A DNA stretch of 64,000 nucleotides from Synanceia verrucosa. Lineage: Eukaryota > Chordata > Actinopteri > Perciformes > Synanceiidae. Within the stretch, counting starts at the first letter, position 1, and each line of letters begins with the position of its first letter. Below the pieces are notes generated by a model that was not told where the DNA came from, searched no databases, and was given only the letters and a program-made list of their open reading frames with translations. A program made the position numbers and the translations under genes. Positions 37,301 through 51,305 of this stretch are shown here, piece by piece. The stretch spans positions 7,502,501 to 7,566,500 of the forward strand of contig CM056556.1 in NCBI GenBank assembly GCA_029721515.1. The letters are read 5' to 3'.

Positions 37301-40300
37301 ACCCTCTGCAATTTCTACACAACCATACCGACACAAAGGCTGTTTTTACTTAGAATGATGGTCAAAGGAATAGATATATGCATTAATTGATTAATTCAAC
37401 AGGCTTTTTGTTGACAGCAGTAATCACTAATTGCAAACGCAGGAATGTTTGAAATACAATTTTTCATGATTACCCTGCAATTGTGCAGAAACTGTCTCAT
37501 ACATTATTCACCGTCCAACACATTATTCTGCAAAGCTACAGTCGCTCTTTCACGTTGAAAGCTCACCAAGTGTTTCTTCAGTTGATCCCCCTTCAGCTCT
37601 GTGGAAGAAGAATTATTCAAACTGTTAGTTGCACTTATACTCTTCCATAACACCCATTTCCCAATGGGATCGCACAACTCACATTTCAAAGGCTTAATGC
37701 TAGTCTACCGTTATTAAAAGAAAATGTCCAAACTATTGTTTTTGTCAAATAGCTCTGGTAAAAGTCATTAGATATTTTCTGTCTTTTCAGCCCTGTATGT
37801 TTCTGTTTGCCAGTTGACAGGCCAATTAAAATCAAAATCCAACTCTAAACCACACTAACTGCTGAAGAGGAATTTCCACATCAGCATCACCGCTCGTGAT
37901 TTTTGAGGATGTGAAAGATTTATTTCAAGGCGCCAGTCTGTGTACACACAATCACATACTGTGTATGATACGTGTCACACATGCATGACAGCTTGACATT
38001 TATGCAAACGCAATTGACACCTTGACCACGTGTTTTTCTAATTTCCTGTTCGGTTGTGCTAAAGGACACTCAGAGGAAGAAATGTACGATTGAGTGAGAG
38101 AGACTAGAGTGAACTGGAGGCAGAAAAGCTCTAAAGCCTTTCCTGCTCTTTGTGGCTGAGCCCAGATTTTTTTTCTCCACTCTCCTTCCTATTCCATGAT
38201 ATTGTTTGTTTTTTGGAGTTCAAAGCTTAGCAACAAAATCCCACATCTCCCGACTGCCACTCATGGAATATGTTTTCATTAGGAACGGGCCCCTTTCATC
38301 AAAGACATTGGTTTTAGCGTGCTGGAAAAGGAAATGAGCTGTTTGGGAGATTACACCGCTCTCTGGCCATATGGCAGCTCTGACAGCATTTGATATATAC
38401 GTGAAATACAATTAGCAAGAGAAAACAGCTGAAAGTTGGGGTTGGCTAAAAATGGCTTGTATGATGTCGTCTCTTATGTGGTCTTGTAAACGTCACTGTG
38501 GGTGTTCAGAGACTTTACGATGGTCATTGCATCTCGATGAAACTGAGACGGGCTTGTGCCTTTGCAAATGGGTTTCTGTTTTTGTTTACAAGAGCCTTGA
38601 TGTAGCCAGAAATGACACAATCGGTGACGTATATACAAGGACATCGCCTCCATCTTTTCTCTTATGTCATCATGTGTAAAACTGCTGCCAAAACCTAAAT
38701 ACTCAGAATCTTGTAACGTCAGTTCTGATACTATTGACACTGTCATGCTGCACTTTCCATGTTCATCACACATTGTGACAGTGCAGGTTTTACTAATCCA
38801 CACAGGTTTAGGCAAATAGAAGGGCAAAGAGATTGGTAATGTGAGTATGTTTTTTAAGTTTGCTGGTTCCTGCTAAGTGATTGTGTGTTTATAATACAGC
38901 ACCAGACATGACCTGTCACTCCTCTATTTCAGGGAAATCTTCAGATCCACCAGGTTCATGTTGGTCAGGATGGACAGGTAAGAGCTCAGTTCACAGGAAA
39001 CTAAATATTTTTGTGTAAAATCCTTCAAAAACAAAACAAAAGCCGGATAACAGTAAACTCATCATACATGACAACCTGAACTGGTACCTCAAGTGCCTTA
39101 CTTTTTTTGTTGCATCTGTTTTCATCTGCGTCTGTTTCAACTCCTTACTATTCCAGCTGTGTTGTTAATGTTTGTATTTCCACGTGGCTGCACCTGGCAT
39201 ATGCTCAGTGTTTACATTTTTGCCATGCTGGGTACTGAACGCAGTGGTGGTGACTTCATGCATACTCTTTTATTGCGCTGTCACTTTAAGTGTGCTGACC
39301 TTGATGTGGGTGTATCAGGAATATCTCCCTCAGTGTATGTTTGTTACATTATATGTTCGGCCAGTGCAACATTTCGACCGCCACATTCACTTGGCAAACC
39401 AACATATTTTGAGGATGTCCAAATGTGACTCATAGAAAGGTAAAAAATGGTAAAACCTAAGGTGTATACTGTTCAAATACTTTTTTTGATGTCATGGCAA
39501 TACTTTTTCTTCTGATACAATATTGATTTTTAATTTCTTACTTTCTTAATATTTCTCACTTTTTTTCCCAAAAAAAGGTTGTTTTGGGCTGATTAATCAC
39601 GTTAACGCAGTAACTTGGACACACCTGGTATATACAGTATATATGTGTATATATGTTTATATGTATATATATGTGTTTATATGTGCATGTGTATGCACAT
39701 ATGAATTTACTGCCACTACTTCTTCTACATCTTTATACAAGCTTGTAACATGCTTGTCCCAAAATTATTTTGCATATTTAAAACACCATCTATCACCACT
39801 TCTTATTCAGCAATACTGATGAAGGATTTTATTATGTATTGCTAGGTCACTCTGTGTAAATGTATATTATCATTTTGAGCTTGATTTTTGGTTGTATAGC
39901 ACAGTCTTAACCATGTACAGTAGTTATTTTTACCATTACCAACATCACAGTTACAGTAGATCTCACAGTGATGTACTAATTAGAAACATACACCCACACA
40001 GCCCTAGCAACACATACACTTTGATGTTTTCTGTACTCCCAGTGTCTACATCTTTGTCCATCCCTCTCCCCTCCTCCATCTCTGTCTTGGATGTTTTGGA
40101 CCCAGGTCTCTTCCTGTTTCTCTGTTCTTTTTGCTGAGATCAAAGCAGGGCCGGTCTGTATGACCATTGCAGGCCACATATGGACGCCTGCAGACCAACG
40201 CGTAATTTCACATTCACAATTTCATCATGTTTGTCTAGAAGGGAGAATCATAGGGAAGGAAGTTCTTTCTCACGCTGCCATCTGGTGCTTTAACTGTTTT

Positions 40301-43300
40301 GTGTTATTTTGTTAGGACAGGTGTTTTTATGTAGCAGCCAGTCAAGTTTTTTTTTCCCCTTTTAAAATCTGAGTGGAGTCCTCACATAATCATCATTGGC
40401 ACCATAACAAGAAAAGGACACATTATCATGACTTTCAGATGACCTCAAAAAACAACTACACATACATTTGTTACATTAAGTTTGCATTATGCGCAGGGGA
40501 TCGGCCAATTCATCCAAGCATGCATTTCAGTTATGTTACTTTGTAACATGTGCAGCGTTGGTTTACTGTTTAAATTGCAATTGGTAAAAAAAAAAAAAAA
40601 AATGAGTATAAAATGATAGACTAACTTTTATATAACTTTTTCCTCATAGTATCATAAAACTATGCAGGCTTTTGGCATCTGATAAGCTTTTAACTAATGC
40701 TTGTTTTTCATCATCTCACCGCTACGTTAACAGGCCTCCACCAGAGCGGCTCCTTGAATTTGAAGACCACATTACCCCTTACTTCTAACATTTGTCGTAA
40801 AAATAAAGTCTTCAGCCTTAAATTTAGACTTTCCAAGTTATAGTCACCATTTGGTTGGCTCTCTCATATGCACTCTTCTCATAATTCAGAAGTGTCTGGC
40901 ATGAACTGAGGGCAGTATAAGACAAAGGGGATTTTTCCATAGATATGAAGAGTGTAGTACAAGTGACAACCTATTTGTTCACTCAGGAAAGGAAATATTT
41001 TATATATATTTTATATAGAACTGATTTACAATTCCAGACAGAAAAATTGGCTATCTGTGTGCGCTTACGTTTGTGATGTGTGTATGCATCTGCTTTCTGT
41101 GAGTTGTTTTCTGTTGTTTGTATTGTTTTATTATCTGTTTAGCTCGGTGTGTGTTTCCAATTGATTGAGGTTGTCACCACACATCCCTGCACTCCTTCCC
41201 TCACTCATAAACATGCCTGCTTGTGTCCTTGGATAACCTGCTAACAGCAGCATTCCTTGCTGTCTCTCTAGGATCTTGGAAGATTTGGCTCGAGTTTGGT
41301 TTAAATTTTGCACCACAACACATATTTCCAGCGATTCAGAGAATATGTTAAGCATCAGCTTTCTCACCTTTTAGCTGTTCTGATTGTTTTAGGGTAGGTT
41401 ATTTAAAACCGTAGTGTGGGATATGTATACAGGCTTGAGGGAGTTTCTTGCAAATAGACACCAAAGGATGCAAGACAAAAAGCTGCACAAAGGCCTCTAT
41501 TCCCTCGGCAGTGTCTGGGAGCCTGGTCTAATAAAAAGCTCTTTTTGTTCCCCTCCGTTTTTTGCTCATACTTTGATCGGGTCTGTAAAATGATATGTGT
41601 GCAGTGCCAAAACAAACACACAACAACTTATTCTTTAAACTTCATGTTGCAGGTCAAGCTTTTCACACACATACAGTTGTGCACAACTGCAGTGGCAGCG
41701 CCTCCTCACTTGTATATTCTCATGGAGTGAAGGACGGCTGACTCTTATGTCAGCTCTTAAATCTGATGAACCCCAGAGAGCACATAAAGTATGATATTAG
41801 TGATAGCACTTATTCAAGGAGATTAATCTCTTTGACCAGATATGATTGTGTAGAAATTACACATTACGTCTCTATCATGATTGCTGTAGTGTATCTTGGA
41901 CTAGATTTGTAGGAAGAAATTTGGACGAAGACAAATCAGGTCAGACTTAATCCTGATGTGTGCTTTCTCAAATGTCTGATGTGTGTGTTTACATAGAGTC
42001 CTACATGAAATAGGCTATGTATGATGTCACTGTTTTTGTAATCTGGCAGAATAGTGCTGAGGTTATATTGGTGTAACCGAACATGCGTAATTCATCACAT
42101 CAGAGCTTTCTGTTTTTCCTCTCTCCTTCCTATCTCACTCTATTCCTTTTATCCTCCCTTGGCGACGTAGCTGTAGACGCACCTGTCTTTGAAAAGCCAC
42201 CTGCCGCTTCCATTCACTTCAGGTCACATTAACTGTCAGCTGTTCACACTCTCAAGTCGAATCTTCGCCACATTGAGTTACATTGCATCAGTAAAGAATC
42301 GTTGTGATGCTCTCCAGTTGTGACTTTCAACAGCCCCACACGTTTTTGCACCATCCCTCTTAATTTATACCCATGTTTTCAAAGATTATCTGCACCTTTA
42401 TTATTTTTGATCTTACTGCACTATTTGTCCCATTGACAGTCACTCAAAATCTGTATTCAGATCTCACTTATGTGTGGAGATCCATGTGAGTTGCTGATTT
42501 AGGGCTGCAGCTCAATTATTTTAGTGATTCAGTATTAAACTCTTGATTATCTGGCAGCATCATCTCTGCTGCATTCACTTACACTCAGACATTGGAGTTC
42601 TACATTTGTGAATTTACAATCAGCCAAAACCTTTCATAAACATACTGTATTTATTGTATTGTATATTGTATTGTAGATGTGTTTTTAATTAGATTGTTTA
42701 AACTGCTCAAACATTTTGAGTAATTGTAGTTACTCAAGGAAATGTTTGCGCTTTAAGCATCATTATGTACTGGTCTATGTGTCATTGAGAAGGTTCTAGT
42801 AATTCCCTTATCGCTCTACCAAGGATAGGTACGAGTAATGGATCTTTTATTCACCTTGCCACATCAATCTTTTTGTTAGTTCAAAGCTGCCATTAGCTCA
42901 TTGATGTAGCTATACGTCATTTAAAATCTGACGCTTGAGTGCCATAGAGGTGTACGCAAAGTGGTTTTTAGGCAGCGGGTCGCGGTCTCACAGAGCCTGT
43001 GAGTAATGTTGGGGCTTCTGGGAGATGTAGTTGGAGCATAAAGAGACAGTATACACTATGGATATCAAAGCAGGAAGTGGAGTCAATGGCAATTAGCGAG
43101 CAAGACAGACAAAAAGAGGTGATTTTGGTGAAACTGGAATGGAACAAGTTAAAAAAAAAGTTTTTTTTTTTCTTGATGGAATAGAAAGTTCAGTGTTTTC
43201 CGAGACATACTACAAAATATTATGTGGGTCTAAAAATATGACTCAAAATGGACAAAAATGCTGGCACAAGGCACTTTCTGTTTTATAAAACGGCTGTCAC

Positions 43301-45617
43301 TAAAAGAGTTAAATTGTCCACAGGCTATGCACACATATTGAACATATGTTTGTTGTTCTCATCAAGAATGACTTTGGATGATAGAAAATAGAAATTGGCA
43401 TGCCATTCTGTTTGATGAATTGTTGTAAAGCTGTTTATAAGGCTGCTGCTCGCTGTGGTCAATGCTCTATAATGGTCTGCACGGGTCTGTTACGCATTTC
43501 CACTGTGATCTATTTCTTTTTTCACATTTTATTGTGTTTATTGGCACCACAGTTAGCATTAAGACAGCATTACGATGGACATAAATTGGGTGTTGATATG
43601 TGTCTTCGTGCGTTTTCAGTACGATTAGTGCTGCACGATCAAGACTGCATGGCTAAAATAACTTTCCTCCCCCTGTGGTTATTTGATGAAGAAAAGAAAC
43701 TGAAAGTGATGTTCTTCATTCTTTTTTTTTTTTTTTTTTTTTTTTTACAGCTCGCCAGTCATTTGTCTCAGTGTTTGAGTAAATTAACTGGTGAGGATCA
43801 TACTCTTATACCATGCTCCAAAATGAATTTAAAACTTTTTTTTCCCTGTAAGGGAGTAGTGAGAGAATTTGCAGCCTTGTTAATGGATCCGGGGGCCGAA
43901 GCCATGCTCTAGCTTTACTGGCAAAAGAAATTGAGGTGTCTTTGTAGTGGAGGAGACAGGCTGTGTTAAAATTCTGAAAGGGCTGCAGACTGACCCCTCT
44001 GTCTGCCCTGTGTCCACCCATCATGCTCTGTGTTGTCACTGGAGATTTACTGCATGCATTGAGCAGCGCAGTGTGCTTCACATCTCACTATTCCCATTGT
44101 TTCTACACACCGCAAATTGGTGCAGTTCAGCTGCAGATGTTTCTGTATCCACTTTCACGTCAGTCTGCGCCAACTTCACCCCTGAATTAAAGCAACAGTG
44201 CCAGCTGAAAGTCTGAGCTGAAATGGAAGGTCTCCACCAACCTATAAAAGCTCTCTCATGTAGACAGTAGAAAAGGCAGACCCATGAAACTATAAAATAA
44301 CTAGTCTTTTACTGCACTCCCTGTCTGTCATAGGCTCTTATCTGTAGTGCCCTCCTCTCTTGGTGCTGTGATCTTACCCTGCACTGATGCAAACCAAATG
44401 GAGGATTGAAAGATGAAAGGAGCGACTGATGAGGAGCAGAAAAGATGTTTTGTCCTGTTCATGATTGAAAACTGAGATGAGATCAGTTGAGCTATGAAAT
44501 GCACAAAAACACATGCATGGTGCCACATAAACAAGTAGAGGGAGTGGTGTCTCCTTTACAGCAGTATGACCACAATCTTTGCTGTCATTCCTCTTTGTGA
44601 ATGTGTGAAAACAGAAAAGAAACAAAAAAATGTCAAAATAAAAGCTCCAGAGGAGGAGCAAATCCAGTGTTTTCAGATGTCTCCAGCACTTCCCAAGAGA
44701 CCCCTACAAAGCTTCACCAAATTTACAGTTCCTGTCATCTCACTGCGTCATTCACCAATGACAGACTTGAATGCCGCCCATCAGGGGCTTTAGTCGTGAT
44801 CTGAATAACGCCTCCCCCCCCACCTCACTTCCTTCCCCTAGTTGAACCTCTGCCACCTATTCCTGTCAGCACATGTTGCTTTGCATCTGTTGGACCCTCC
44901 CAAGTGGTATTGTTCATGGTCACTGTGGGAACTGGGTCACAGAACAGAGAGTCCAGCTCGGCACTGGTTCCTCTGTCTGTGCTGCCAGGACCTGGAAACA
45001 CAGAACCGAACCAGAACCAGGAAAATTACAGGCAGTATATTGTGTTAGAGGAGAGGGACATGTGAGTGAATTGATGGAGATGATGAGGAAAAAGAGGGCC
45101 AAACAAGGAAAAGTGAGGTCATGTAGAGAAAAGCGATAAATTAGTGCATTAGGAGTACAGCTCCTCTGAACTCATGTGTTGATGTGTGTTTGTGCCAGAG
45201 ACATCAGCTTCTTGTCAGTTAGCCTCAGGTCTTTTGTCCGAGGACCATATATCATGAGATGTCATTGTACACAAAAGAGCAGATGCTCAGAGAATCAGGG
45301 TGTGATTTGTGCTGGAACCAAACTGCTGGCCCGAGTTCCTCACTTGTCCTTTTCTCTCTCTGCTCAAGAATGTTGTTTCTAATGTGTAAGGGGATGTTGA
45401 GATTCCTGTGATTCACAGTTGGAGGGGAGGATAAAAACGAGATGAAAAGATACAAACAAGATGTTTTATGACCAATGTTTAGTGTAAGTGGGGTTGTACG
45501 TAAGCAGTCAAGGATTTAGAGGCCTAGCGGTGGATCATATTTCAAAGGAGTAGTGGTCTGCCTTGTGTCCTGGTGGCATCATGTCCAGGAGATAAAGGGC
45601 CACATCCTTAGTCTTAG

Positions 45618-45691
<74 letters not shown>

Positions 45692-48600
45692 GTGTGTGTG
45701 GGCGTGTGTGTGTTAGTAACCCAGCAGTTTGGTGCTGTGCAGAGGAGGGTACCCCCAGTGATGTTTTCTTTTGTCTTTCTGGGCAGAGATCAGTGTTGCT
45801 GGGGTGTGTGAGTAAGAGGGACCAGATGTTTTAGGTGCATTTCAGCATGACTCACCATTAGCACAGGCCTGGTGCAGCCCTGCCTCACCAGTCCCAGGTC
45901 TGCAGTGCTCCATCAGTTTGAGCTTCAACAGGATCCTGACAGGCTCAGCAATTCTTACTGCAATAATTGGTGCATTTACATGGACTCTAGGTTCATTATA
46001 ACCTGGCTATGGTAAGACGTTTGTCATGTAAACAACTTAATCAGGATATCTGACACGTAATCAGAATAAGCATTTGATTAACAGACCTAGATTGCTCATC
46101 GGTCTTTCCAATGACTCCTGGCATAGTCTGATATTTTTTTCTTTTGTCTGCAAAAAGCACCACAGAAATGGAGTGAAATTGATGTGTGAAGTAGTGTGCT
46201 TGGAGAAAAGCAGCATGACTAGCAGTGGGGGAACAATAAAACTTGTTTTTCGTGGAAGTGATAGAAAGGACAAGTTACATGCACTGCAACTAAAGGTGTT
46301 CGCGTAAACTGCACATTCTTCTGCACATTGACGTGACAAATCATTTTGCCAGATGGGTGGAATTGGACTTTACTTGATAGATACTAATGGTTTGTTTTGT
46401 TTCCCTTTTTTTTTTTTTAACCAGTGCTGGCAACTGTACAGGCAGCAGTAAACGTAATTGTATCTGATGTGATGTGTCTCAGTGAGTTAAAGGATCCAGT
46501 GTGCTACATGCTGATGTAAGATGACGGACGTCTGTCATGACAGATCTGAAACATGAAGTTGACCTGTTGGATTCTTGGCTACTGCTGTTCGGGTGTATTT
46601 CTGAAAAAGACACGTTTAGGTTTAAAGTCAACCACTCTTTTGCATCCCAGGCAACCTAGAAGGAGGGCTTAAAGTGTAAAGTACCGGAATATGCCTTTTA
46701 GCCGTGTAAATTATATTGATTTCAGAAATGTCTTGGCTTTCAACATTGTGCATTAATAGACTCTGCCTCAATACTAGATCACATTACTTGTAAAACTGCA
46801 ATATTTTGTTAGTTGAGTTGTATGTCTCCTCTGGCTCCATTGAACCAAACAGGATAATTAGGAACATGATAAAGTCATCATCTTAAATCATATAATTTAC
46901 TGACATTGTGAAAATGCCTTTCTCAATTATGTAGTCCAAGTTTGGATTTGCACTAGAGAACAGAGAAATCCTTCAGTGGAATTTACTTCTTTTTTTTTTT
47001 TTTTAAGGGGAACAACTCTTTATTACAGCTGTTATTTTTGTCATCAGTCCCCTTATGATTTGCTGGCCCTGGATCAGACTGGTTTTGTCATAAAACCTCT
47101 CTGAGCCCAGTCTGAATCTGACTCTCAGTGTGCTGGTGGGAGTTGTGGAGCAAAGGATGCAAAACAGGGTTTGATTGGATGCAGGTGTTGAAGCAGTGTC
47201 AGGGTGTGGGTGGAGATGGGAAGCAGTGGGCCAGGTTACAAGGTCAGGGGTCTTGCAAGACATGAAGATTTCTAATAGGGATGTCTTTCAAAGAATAATG
47301 TGTGGACAGGAGATGGATGCATGAGTAATACATGAGTACAATACAATGTCACTTGTCATCGTCAAAAGTCTAAACTCATAACTGCAAATAAGTGGGAGAA
47401 TTCACAGATCACAGATGAACAAAGCATGATGTTTTTTGGCTTTTATTTCAACTTGTTACATTTTTTATGATTTGTCCATTCAATCATATTGTGAGCTGAG
47501 GCCCAGCTGAAATCACGATAGTCCTCAGACTCAGAGGGAGAGTTAATTCCTGCAGTGAGACACATTTAAGCCAGATTGTTCACTTTCCCAGTCTACACTA
47601 AACAAGTGCTAAGCTCACTGCTATGTCTTTGGGCATCTTTACAGGCAAGTCACAGCCAGGCCTTGCCCCCCCACCCCCTCTACCCACCTGGAGCTAGTGT
47701 TCCTGCTTGGACACTGGACATCTGTCCACAGTTGGCAGTGGCAGATGTTGTTGACGGCTATTAAGTTGAGAGGAAGTTCCAGCCACTCCAAAGTCTAAAT
47801 GTTTCTTTTTTCATTTCCCTGTTTTGTTTGGATTGATTTTCAGATCTGAAAGAAGAGGACGTATTCCAGTGGGAATGATAGGAACCAGATTTGTGTAGCT
47901 CTCATTTCGTGAAGAAAAACCTGTTGTGTGTGTATGCATTTTTGATACTTCTTTTATTACGGGGGGATTCCAGCGAGGGTGAAGAAAAATCTTTAAAAAC
48001 ACATGCACGCTTAGCGGATGACTTATGGTATCATTCGATTCACAGCAGAGTTTAACTGAGACCTCCTGTGAGCCTGGGAATTGATGCCAGTCTGCACAAA
48101 GTATGTGCATTGTGGAAGCAGATTTTCTAATTGATGCATTACTCTGAGACTGTTACCAAGGATAGAGAACTAGTTTCATTTTATGGGAAAGGGGGAAAAA
48201 AAGTACATTTTAAAACCCTCAGACAAGCACAGAAGAGGGCTGGGACTTGTTTATCCAGTTGGTTATTGTCTTTCAGTCTTGAATCATGAATGTTTTTTGC
48301 ATTAAGCTGCTGTTGTTGTTCACTTTTGTGTCTTTGCTCTCCCATTGCTGTGTTTCCTTTGTATCCTGGATCCATTACTGAAAGCATTACAGCATCAGCA
48401 AAAGATTTATTTTTTTCTTTCCCTTTTTTTTCTCTCAAGGCCATGGCAGCTAGCAAAGCCTGCAGAGAATTTAAGATGCTCTTGATTGTTCAGCGCTCTT
48501 CTCTCCAGTGCGGTGCTGCAGTATCGTAGCCCTTTAATCCTGCTTGTCTGCTTTGAGCTGCTCTTTGGACCTTCAGCATGGGGGGTGGCCAACCAGCCGG

Positions 48601-51260
48601 CTCTGATTATTTAAGAGTCCCAATCCCTCAAACTTTGAGGTCAACAGTAACTTATACACTTAAGATCTGCTGATGGGCTCTGTTTCTGACAAATTGAGCC
48701 CACAACGTCAAATCTAACTTACTGGACTGCATTTTAAGTCATCCCCGTTTAAAACTCTAAAACTCTTTTCCCAGTTTTGGGGGGACTTATCTGCTTGAGA
48801 AAGCCTCCTCAAACCTGTCTCACCTTGTTAATGTAATGTAATGTTTCTACTGACTAACTTACTACCTCATAAAACCTGTACTTGATATCATTTTGAGATT
48901 ATTTTTGTTTTTGCACCATTGCAAAACAACTTAATTATGATTATATCCTATTAGCCAAATGAGGAGTAATTATCATCACTCATCATCACTCACAGAATAA
49001 CAAAACGGCGCTCAATAGTGTTTCATATGAACTTTTAACCTTGCTGTAACTATAGACAACAGAACAAGTGATTTATGCTTAAAGGGAAGAAAAATGATTA
49101 AACTAGAAGTGCTCTTGAACTAGGAGTCCTCTGAGTTGACATTCTGCAAAGTGGATTTACATCTCTTGAGAGTAGACTTAGCTTTTTGATGGTTTTCGAC
49201 TGAGTCATACTTTGAAGCCAAGCGTGACAGTATTACACCCAAACAGCGAGGAGGAGTTGCTCTGACAAAGCGAGTCGTGGGACAGGATGTGGACCCGAGA
49301 AGTTCCTGTGTAATCGCTGCAGAGATCTCACACATCGTTCCAACTCTACAAATGCTTTCACGAGCCTCTGTGTGCTGCTCCTCACAGCTGAGAATGCAGA
49401 CAGCTCTCAAATGGAGGTTGAGAATCTAATTGAGTTAGACAAGTGTTTACCATCTCAAGTATCAAACATAGAATCTCTTGAACTGTGGTACATTAACAGT
49501 ACAGACACATGATCATGCTCGAGGTCACACATGTACGTTCATGTACGTACGACTGCAGACAGATGCGCGCTTTGGCAGAAGCTGCGTTTAATCCCTAATA
49601 TGGGGACAGCTTGATGAAGTGTGGGGATGAGGATGAATATCTGTGGATGTCGGCCATGAAGAAACACTTGACAGCTGGCAATGCATTTGGGTTCTCACTG
49701 TTCTCAATGAGGTGACTGAGCATTGTTTTCATGGGTCTAGTCTCTGTGAGATAATGTATACTTCATAGCATTTTGGAAAATCAATCAGTGATGCCAAGTT
49801 AGCTTAGGCCGCGCTAAGCTAATGGCATTCTCCAGGTTCACATTCAGTGCACATACATATGGGTGCCATCAATCTTGTCTTCTACCTCTCTGCAAGAAAC
49901 CAACTAAGCATATTTCCCAACATATCAAACCATTCCAAACTGCCTGACCCTCCAGGCCAGCGCTTTAATTGATCAGGCATGTTTTATGGGTCCTCACACA
50001 CAGTGATTCATATATTAAGTAAGAGTCTAGCTCGCTCAGCCTTGGTCCATGTCTGTGCTTGAAGAGTTCTTGTTGTCTGATCGGGTGAGTCAGGCGGACG
50101 TCTAATAGCTTCCATCGGGCCGGTCTTGCCTGGCGCTTTAAGGCGATGAGGCGGCAGATTTTGCGGTGAAATTGCCAAAGTCTCTTAGATGATGAGGCAA
50201 GTCAGCGGGTTGACTATGGGGGGGGTTTACTGAAACTGTGGGACCTGTCACTAACTCACAACATCAAAGCCAAGTTTGGAATTGGGGTTGGGATGCAATA
50301 TGGGATGGAAGGGTTAGGGGGCAACAAACATCATCTGTAATTGAGGTTTGTGAGGTTTGGTTTTTTCTGCAGGCTTGCATATTCCCCCTTAAATGTTAAT
50401 GTGTGTAGAGCACATCCCAGCCTGTCCCAGTACCAAGTGCAGCTAGTGAGCTGACTGAGCTGACTGAGACAGAGACCTCACATAACATCGCAGAGGAAGC
50501 ACACAAAGAAAACATACATGAAACCCACCAGGAGACACTTAAAGAGGGCTGTATTCAGTCCAAGCCCATGAATCTGGAAAAAAAAACTATGTATGAGTCT
50601 GTGCTGTCAATACATGTTTTATATAAACCAGTAATCCCAGCAGGGGAGAAATGTTCTCATTCGAAAGCTCTGGGCCTATTTGCAAATAAGATGATCGTCA
50701 TCATCTGTTGCATCACATCTAATTTTGCATCTTTTGTTAAATGTGTTAAATACATTAAATGCGTTTGTTCTGCAGTCAGACTTGGATGATAGTAGCTATC
50801 ATATGCTGCGACGGCAGCTGCTGATTAAGAGAATAAACCACTGGCTGGACACGATTCTGGCATGATGTGAGAGGGCAATGGATGTGTGCATGTGAACGTA
50901 AATGTTTGCAGGCCCTGTGGGAGTATTACACTATCTCAAGGAAAGAACAGCGACGAGAACATTGTATTCTGTATGGAAAAACACAGTTGAATGAACAGTG
51001 TAGCAGACTATAAAGGCTTTTGAAGCTCTTATTTTGGAATAAAAGGTCATCATACATTTGTGAATTGGCCAAACTATTATTTTAAGTATCAGTCTTCCCA
51101 TAATTTCACAATCGTGCATCCCTGCATACAGGCAAAAAGCTGAGTGAATGATTCCCTATTTCAGCTTTTCTTGTGTCTGTGTTGACAGGAGGATTGTATG
51201 TTAGTTTGTGTGTCTGTTGTCACATTATCCTGCCCTAATTAATAGCAGTACTCTCCTAAT

Positions 51261-51305
<45 letters not shown>

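Noticed and set aside
43400..43912. 170-codon plus-strand frame with hydrophobic and poly-Phe stretches
   Set aside because: The poly-Phe comes from a T-run and part of the frame resembles a GTGCTGCACGAT-type repeat; no family resemblance.
45553..45834. Cys/Val repeat frames
   Set aside because: They are translations of a TG microsatellite.
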